Source: Thunnus maccoyii (taxonomy: Eukaryota > Chordata > Actinopteri > Scombriformes > Scombridae). Taken from it: a DNA stretch of 64,000 nucleotides. The position numbers and the translations under genes were made by a program. Every line of letters starts with the position of its first letter. Position 1 is the stretch's first letter. This document shows, one piece after another, positions 57,914-64,000 of the stretch. The stretch covers positions 35,212,590 through 35,276,589 of the forward strand of contig NC_056536.1 in NCBI RefSeq assembly GCF_910596095.1, written 5' to 3'. Below the pieces are notes generated by a model, which searched no databases, was not told the origin of the DNA, and was given only the letters and a program-made list of their open reading frames with translations.

Positions 57914-60900
57914 CTGAAAAAAAAAATAAAATCAACAGTTTCATTATCAAGTCATGAAATAACAGCAGAGCTGAAATATATGTTGTTCCTGACATTCTGT
58001 GTTTTGGATCAGAAGGTCAGATGGATGTTAGAGTGTCGCTCACATTGTGCTTCCAGTCTACAAACATCCTCTCAGACTCCCGTTCAGTTAAACTCAAACC
58101 CAGACGGACAGATGAGTTCTGTGTTCAGGTCAAATCTGCAGTAAAGACTCATGTACAACAGGGACGAGTGCTGCACGCTAGCTGAGGCTGTGCATCAGTC
58201 CCTCTAGTGTTTCTGTGATTCGTATGACTCTCCACAGCGCCACATATTGCTCATGTAGTTCAGCTCAAGTTTAATCACCGTTCTTCATCTGCTACCCAAC
58301 CTGTAACCATAGCAACATTAAACAGCACAGCTGCCAGAGCTGACTCATTATAAACTGCAGCGAGCAAAGCTGAGTTATCAACTTGCTAAACTGTGTTTTT
58401 CCTGAAGGCTTGAAGGAAGAAGCTGTTTGATAGTCTGGCAGACCTGGCACACATGTTCTGGAGCCTCCTTCCAGATGTCAGTGATGGTGGGAGGTTCCAG
58501 CTACTATGTTGGAGGCCTTTCAGACACAGTTATGATGGAGAGAGAGACGCCTATGATCCTGTCTGCACTGTTCACTGTTCACTGTTCACTGTTCACTGAG
58601 ACTTTGCAGTTCTCGTACCAGGCAGTGATACAGATCACAAAACCAAAGGCGTGACCAGTCCACTATAAACACCTTGGCACTACCTTCGATCACAAGCTCA
58701 CCTTTGAGACCAGTGGTGAGCTGATACTCTCCAACTGCCAACAACACCTGTTCTTCCTCAGGAAGATGAGGAAGTTCCAGGTCCAGCCATCGGTCCTGTT
58801 TGTTGGAGGTAGATTATGTCCATCTTTGCTGTCTGAACATCAGCTTGTCTTCTTCTGACTAACTGAATCAAACCTCATTTGGGAACATTTGGGAACATCT
58901 GGGAACATTTGGAGATTGTTTTGCTCGTCTATGGCATCGTGTTTGTTGGCAGGTGAGATCTGTCATGAACCCTTGCTGAATGCTGTGATAACGTAGCAGA
59001 CACGGGCTGATGGCGCCACCTAGAGTCGGGTTCTGCTTGAGGTTTCTTCCCGTTAAAGGGGAGTTTTTCCTGCTGCTGATGGAGGAATGTTGGGTCTCTG
59101 TAGATTAAAGAGTTCAGTCTAGACCTGCTCTATGTGGAAACAGCCCTGAGATGACTTCTGTTGTGATTTGTTGCTTTATAAATAAAACTGAATTGACTTG
59201 ACGTAAGTTACCATGACACAAAACGCCACAACTGATCCAAATCACAAACTGTCTGTTGATTTGGACATTTCATGTAGAAAAGTTGCAGTAATTTAGCAAA
59301 ATTGCAGCAGCGTTAATTACTGCGATCTCACAATTGCAGTTTCCTGGAGGGGCTGATAAACACTGTGGTGCTTCATGCTTTATGCTTGTTTTATGCAACA
59401 TTCAGTAACATACATGAAGTCTGACTGACTCAGGATTTAGAAAATACTTGATCCAAAGGATTTTGCTGTGCGGCTAAAACAACAACACCGCTGTGTCTCA
59501 GAGTTTTGGTCTGGTTGAAGAAAAACATGGCGACAGTCATTTGTTCTCTATTTCTTAAATGTGACTCTCAAGAGGCAAAAACTTCACTGTGATCGAGTGT
59601 CAGCAGAGAGCTGAGATGGGGAAGTAAGAGTTACAGGAAGTCACCTCAATGTTCTCAGTGTAGGACGACTCTGCGATGTTTAATCCTGTAGAAGAAGAAG
59701 TAAAAAGGTGTTTTGTTGTGTGTTTGTTTATCTGAAGGAGTAATTAGTGAAGGAACAGGCAGAAGTGGCTCACCAGAGGAGTTCCTTTTGATCTTTCTGT
59801 AGAGGAGCAGTAAAACAGCCACCAGCACAACAAGCCCGGCCAGACATAGAACCAGAGGAAGGAGGTAACCTGGACGACACACACAGACGTCTCAAATACT
59901 GATTTACATCATATTGAACACAACACTCCTGTCAGTGAGTCACCTTTCTCTTTATTGACCCCATGACCTTTCCTCTGGCTCCATCCAGGAGAGCAGCTAA
60001 CATGTCAGGCATACTGTCATACTACACACACCGCCACTTTCACCACTACAGTAGAATTACTAACATATGAGCTGAAATGTTTTTAATAATAAATCTCACT
60101 AACAAGCATTTGATGATTTGAAGGTACTTTACAAATGTGTAAAACTTTTAAATTAGCTTAAATGTGACATTTCCTTCAGGATTGTGAAAGATTCACAAAC
60201 CATGAACAAACATATGAGCACAAGTATGAAGAAGCTTTTTGAGATATACTATATAAATAAATCAGAGCTAAATGACTCTCTGGACCGTAAACACTTTGTG
60301 AAATTGTGCGGCTAAAGAAAGATCATAGAAACAAAGAAGACGTGAAGACTGTGATGAGCAACTGTTCACCTGTTTTCTCGCTCTGCTGCTGCTCCAAATT
60401 CTCAGAGACTCGCTTTGAAAAGGCTGGAGCTGAGAACGATAAAACACAACTCAGCAATAGACTCACAACGGGAGAGGAGATATGGGTTCTACTGTGGTTC
60501 TGCTGTGGTTCTGCTGTGGATTCTACTGTAGTTCTGCTGTGTGTTCTGCTGTGGTTCTGCTGTGGTTCTACACTGGTTCTGCTGTGCCTATTTATAATGT
60601 GCATTATTATTATTATTATTATTATCATTAGCAGTTCTACTGTGAGTTCTACTGTGGTTCTGCTGTGGGTTCTGCTGTGGTTCTACTGTGGTTCTACTGT
60701 GGTTCTGCTGTGGGTTCTGCTGTGGTTCTGTGAAAGAAAAGTGAATAGTAGGTTATCATTTTATAAATCTTTTGTATATATGTTACAAATGTTTTCAAAC
60801 TAAGGAGTCAATGTTTGTTATCAACTGAATGTGATGTAATGTCATTGTCATTTTGGGGACACATGTTGGTGAAGAAATCCTGCTCCTAGTCTAGTTGAAC

Positions 60901-61408
60901 TCTTGAACCTGTTTCTATCTGAGGATTGCTTGCTGACCTCTGGGGTTAGCTAGAGATATCTGTCTTAAGCCTACTGTTTTAGAGACCATCCTTGTTTGTA
61001 AGAAGGTGTAATGGTTTGTGGAAGTGTCCATTTAGGGACCAGACTGTTTTTAGCTTTGCTTCTGGAGAGATATAAAGCTGTCTAGTTTGAGTTCACAATC
61101 TTTAGAGAAAGGGCTGGCTTTAGGGAAAGGGCCAGCTGAACAACATGCTTTCTCTCCAAAAATACAAGATGATTGTATTTTTGTTTGTGTTTGGACATTT
61201 GTATAATTGTTACTGATGATGTGATGGATTGTACAGTGTTTACAACTGCTTCAACAAGTAACAGTGTTTAATGCTTTCTTTATGTCTCCATGTGCCTTCT
61301 TTCTCGAGAGAAAATTTCCACAACAGTTCTACTGTGGGTTCTGCTGTGGTTCTACAGTGGTTCTGCTGTGGGTTCTGCTGTGGGTTCTGCTGTGCCTATT
61401 TATAATGT

Positions 61409-61448
<40 letters not shown>

Positions 61449-63876
61449 CATTAGCAGTTCTACTGTGGTTCTACTGTGGTTCTGCTGTGGTTCTGCTGTG
61501 GGTTCTGCTGTGGGTTCTGCTGTGGTTCTGCTGTGGTTCAGCTGTGGTTCTGCTGTGGTTCTACAGTGGTTCTGCTGTGGTTCTGCTGTGTGTTCTGCTG
61601 TGGGTTCTAGTGTGGTTCTTCTGTGGGTTCTACTGTGGTTCTACTGTGGTTCTACTGTAGTTCTGCTGTGTTTTCTGCTGTGGTTCTGCTGTGTGTTCTG
61701 CTGTGGTTCTACTGTGGTTCTACTGTGGTTCTGCTGTGGGTTCTGCTGTGGGTTCTGCTGTGGTTCTGCTGTGGGTTCTACTGTGGTTCTACTGTGGTTC
61801 TGCTGTGGGTTCTACTGTGGGTTCTTCTGTGGGTTCTAGTGTGGTTCTACTGTGGTTCTGCTGTGTGTTCTGCTGTGGTTCTGCTGTGGTTCTATTGTGG
61901 TTCTGCTGTGGGTTCTGCTGTGTGTTCTGCTGTGGTTCTGCTGTGGTTTTACTGTGGTTCTACTGTGGTTCTGCTGTGGGTTCTGCTGTGTGTTCTACTG
62001 TGGTTCTGCTGTGGTTCTACTGTGGTTCTGCTGTGTGTTCTGCTGTGGTTCTACTGTGGTTCTGCTGTGTGTTCTGCTGTGGGTTCTGCTGTGGTTCTAC
62101 TGTGGTTCTGCTGTGGGTTCTGCTGTGGCTCTACTGTGGTTCTGCTGTAGGTTCTGCTGTGTGTTCTGCTGTGGGTTCTGCTGTGGCTCTACTGTGGTTC
62201 TGCTGTAGGTTCTGCTGTGTGTTCTGCTGTGTGTTCTGCTGTGCGTTCTGCTGTGGTTCTACTGTGGTTCTGCTGTGGGTTCTAGCAAAGCAGCTCCAGA
62301 GTCAAATTATAAATCAGGGACAATAAAGAAAAATAGATCACACAATAAATGATCAAAATAAAGAGATGACAACACGTTGATTGATTGATCTTTGATTACA
62401 GATTTAGATGCATAAAAGTTTTTGAAACAAATGTGATCATGAACAGCTGAAGAGAGAAAGCACACGTTGCATCTCAGTGGACGAAGGACACCAGTGGAGG
62501 AAGACACTAAACTTTGTTCCCTTTCTTAGTCAGCCAATCAAGAATCAATTGATCCTGAATCCAATCAGACACTAAGAATCTGAATCAAATTGAACTGAGG
62601 TTCCCAGAGATTCCCGCCCCTGGAGCTGTGCTTACCTGCACCTGTGGGTAGGATGGCGATGGAATGGATGGCTGGGGCAGATGAACAGCTTCCTGGACCG
62701 GAGAGGGAAGTGTGTGTCATTGATTGGCCGGCTGATACGAGTGATGGAAACAGCAGGAGAGTCCAGTTTGGTTTTGAAGTGGACGGATCAATGAAGTGGA
62801 TGAATGATGATGAAACAGAAGGAATCAGACATTGAACACACATGAGTGAATTAGCATCATGTGGGACATTTCTTGCATTTCACACTTCCGGAATATACTG
62901 CGATATGAAAAGCTAATACATTAAATCTGAAATCATTACATCAGTAGTCTGAGTCTCACACAGTCTTCCTCATGTGGGACACTGACGAGTCTTTTTAAAA
63001 GGCCAAAACCAGCTTGATTTTAACAGCCCCAGTTATTGAAGATCAGTTGCCCTTCACCTTAAATATCTAAAACAATGAGCTGGAAGAAAGAACTGTTGTT
63101 TTTGCACATCTGTTCCCCTGCACATGTTGCCTGACTGAAGGACTTTCAGAACTGTCCCGCTTTATAAATCATATTTCCTAAAGCAGGACAATGGAAAATT
63201 AGACTGAAATAACAAATATAGAATATATTTACACCATATTATAATATTTTCTGATGAACAAATATGTCATAAACACATCCTGATCAAAACTAGCAGGACA
63301 CTGTGTGACACTATGTGACTGACCTTTGGGTGGCCTTCACTCTGGGTACTTTTTGTTTGAAGATTGCATCACCATGATCATGAATGGAAATCTGAGAAGT
63401 CATGTGATGCTGATCATATGACATCACAGCTTGTATTAACCCACAGTTTTATTGACTTTCATTAGTTTGAGGAAGGTCTGAACCCACCGGAGCGTCGGTG
63501 TCCCACATAACAGCGATTCACCTCCTGAACAGAAACTCACCGTCTATGACGCTGATCTTAACCGTCTGGCAGGGATTCGGTGCAGAAGTCACGTTGACGC
63601 CACAGCTGTACAGTCCTGAGTCAGACTTTGACAGGTCCGCAATGGTCACATAAAACACTCCGTTCTTCTCGTAGTCAATCCTGTATCTGCCTCTCTGAGC
63701 ACTGAACTTACTGCTTTCTATAAGAACGTCCTGCTTTTTACACGCGTCCCTACAGAAGAACAAGTTGAAGAGTCCAGCTAAAGGAGCAGAGCATCTGACT
63801 GTGATACTTCCACCTTCGGTTCCAGTACAAACACTGATCACTGGATCTCTGAGAGTTGTGTTTCCATCACACATTG
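57899..63876 (-). CDS. Second CD300/pIgR-like receptor copy, partial at right edge
   Basis: The downstream half of a second gene in the same order and phases as the copy at 38402-47480: Ig D2 63876-63541, stalk 62692-62636, TM 59869-59774, tail 59685-59645, last residues 57913-57899 and poly(A) signal 57719-57724. Leader and D1 would lie beyond 64000. D2 differs from its partner at a few residues (for example FYVTIADL against FDVTIADL, and LAG against SAG before LFNLFF). All splice sites are kept and no frame is broken, so it may be functional if the missing exons exist. It belongs to the tandem duplication offset by about 19.5-20.1 kb. Confidence 0.7.
58422..58806 (+). mobile_element. LINE 3'-end fragment (unit 2)
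   Basis: Near-identical copy of 38926-39310. Confidence 0.72.
58999..59199 (-). mobile_element. SINE-like dispersed repeat, copy 4 (unit 2)
   Basis: Duplicate of copy 3 produced by the segmental duplication. Confidence 0.72.
59645..59685 (-). CDS. Second receptor: cytoplasmic tail exon
   Basis: Identical in coding content to 40151-40191: (G)LNIAESSYTENIE, phase 0 exit. Confidence 0.63.
59774..59869 (-). CDS. Second receptor: transmembrane exon
   Basis: Encodes the same membrane segment as 40280-40375 with the same splice sites and phases. Confidence 0.82.
60484..60728. repeat. Minisatellite S5, GTTCTGCTGTGG units
   Basis: Left part of the unit 2 intronic array, with one (ATT)n module at about 60588-60640; separated from S6 by an LTR-like insertion. 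Confidence 0.92.
60729..61325. mobile_element. Solo-LTR-like insertion in minisatellite S
   Basis: A 597-bp unique segment inside the GTTCTGCTGTGG array. It starts TGTGAAAG and ends CCACAACA (TG...CA ends with partly inverted termini), with GTTC on both sides as a possible 4-bp target duplication. A TATAAA motif lies at about 61070. It is absent from the unit 1 array. The repetitive target makes the duplication uncertain. No coding sequence remains. Confidence 0.55.
61326..62283. repeat. Minisatellite S6, GTTCTGCTGTGG units
   Basis: Right part of the unit 2 intronic array, nearly 1 kb, with one (ATT)n module at about 61396-61455. Confidence 0.93.
62636..62692 (-). CDS. Second receptor: stalk exon
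   Basis: 57 nt, phase 1 at both ends, reading GSCSSAPAIHSIAILPTGA; the most diverged of the four stalk copies but still in frame with a GTAAG donor. Confidence 0.65.
63541..63876 (-). CDS. Second receptor: Ig D2 exon
   Basis: 112 codons, phase 1 at both ends, acceptor CTACAG and donor GTGAGT. V-type domain with VRC, FFCRDAC and YSCGV cysteines intact. Confidence 0.85.
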
Positions 63877-64000
63877 CTGTAGGACGGATGAAGACTCATA
63901 TTAGGACTGTTTGGTAATAACAAAAATAAGAATAACATTATTTATTTTTAACACACACAGATATATATATATATATATATATATATTATGAACATGTTTC

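Larger units (their letters stand above)
30585..64000. repeat. About 20-kb tandem segmental duplication
   Basis: Blocks recur in the same order and strand: 30585 with 50690, 33225 with 53343, 35390 with 54899, 40375 with 59869, 44176 with 63876 (offsets 19.5-20.1 kb; differences come mainly from minisatellite length and small indels). Single-base differences are scattered, so the copies look recent but not identical. The second unit runs past the window end. Confidence 0.92.

Overview
The window looks like vertebrate, almost certainly teleost, nuclear DNA. Genes are split by GT-AG introns. Dispersed repeats of fish type are common (Tc1/mariner relic, LINE fragments, hAT-like and other MITEs, a SINE-like element), and there are many (CA)n and other simple repeats and several kilobase-scale minisatellites. 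I see no bacterial or phage genes, no CRISPR array and no rRNA or tRNA gene.

Left part (about 1-31,400, + strand): one gene fills this region. It is the ortholog of PDZD4 (PDZK4/LNX5), of which I can place the last 15 coding exons, 7492-29031. Exon phases agree throughout and give 1,032 codons plus stop. They hold the TQTD motif, the single PDZ domain (three exons, 9922-17520), acidic and low-complexity linkers, the conserved C-terminal blocks and a class I PDZ ligand ending TTV. The first exon or exons were not found in 1-7491. The introns carry most of the mobile elements: an LTR-like insertion that splits a TTTATCTG array, a LINE whose reverse-transcriptase core is inverted, nested hAT-like elements, a MITE with 23-bp perfect ends, and a 1.46-kb GGTGAT array.

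Right part (about 31,400-64,000): an immune-receptor cluster on the minus strand. One complete gene model (47480 down to 38402) encodes a signal peptide, two Ig V-type domains of the CD300/pIgR-like (CMRF35-like) class, a short stalk, a transmembrane helix and a short tail, about 301 residues. A second, partial copy (63876 down to 57899) continues past the right edge. Between genes lie orphan Ig-plus-stalk exons (35047-35390 with 34224-34280; 54564-54899 with 54141-54197). The arrangement comes from a tandem duplication of about 20 kb; a smaller internal duplication copied the Ig/stalk exons, and another copied the pdzd4 3' flank (29160-31388) to 47621-49562, just upstream of the Ig gene. Two minisatellite families mark the junctions: ACAACCACCARC arrays (31396, 49568, 51496) and GTTCTGCTGTGG arrays (33779, 40984, 41993, 53690, 60484, 61326).

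The genes have no evident joint function: pdzd4 is a scaffold-type protein, and the Ig genes are probable leukocyte surface receptors. I found no clearly new molecular system. The most unusual material is structural: the duplicated receptor cluster, an Ig exon that lost its splice donor and now runs into a stop and poly(A) signals, a fold-back palindrome at a deletion junction, and the inverted LINE core.
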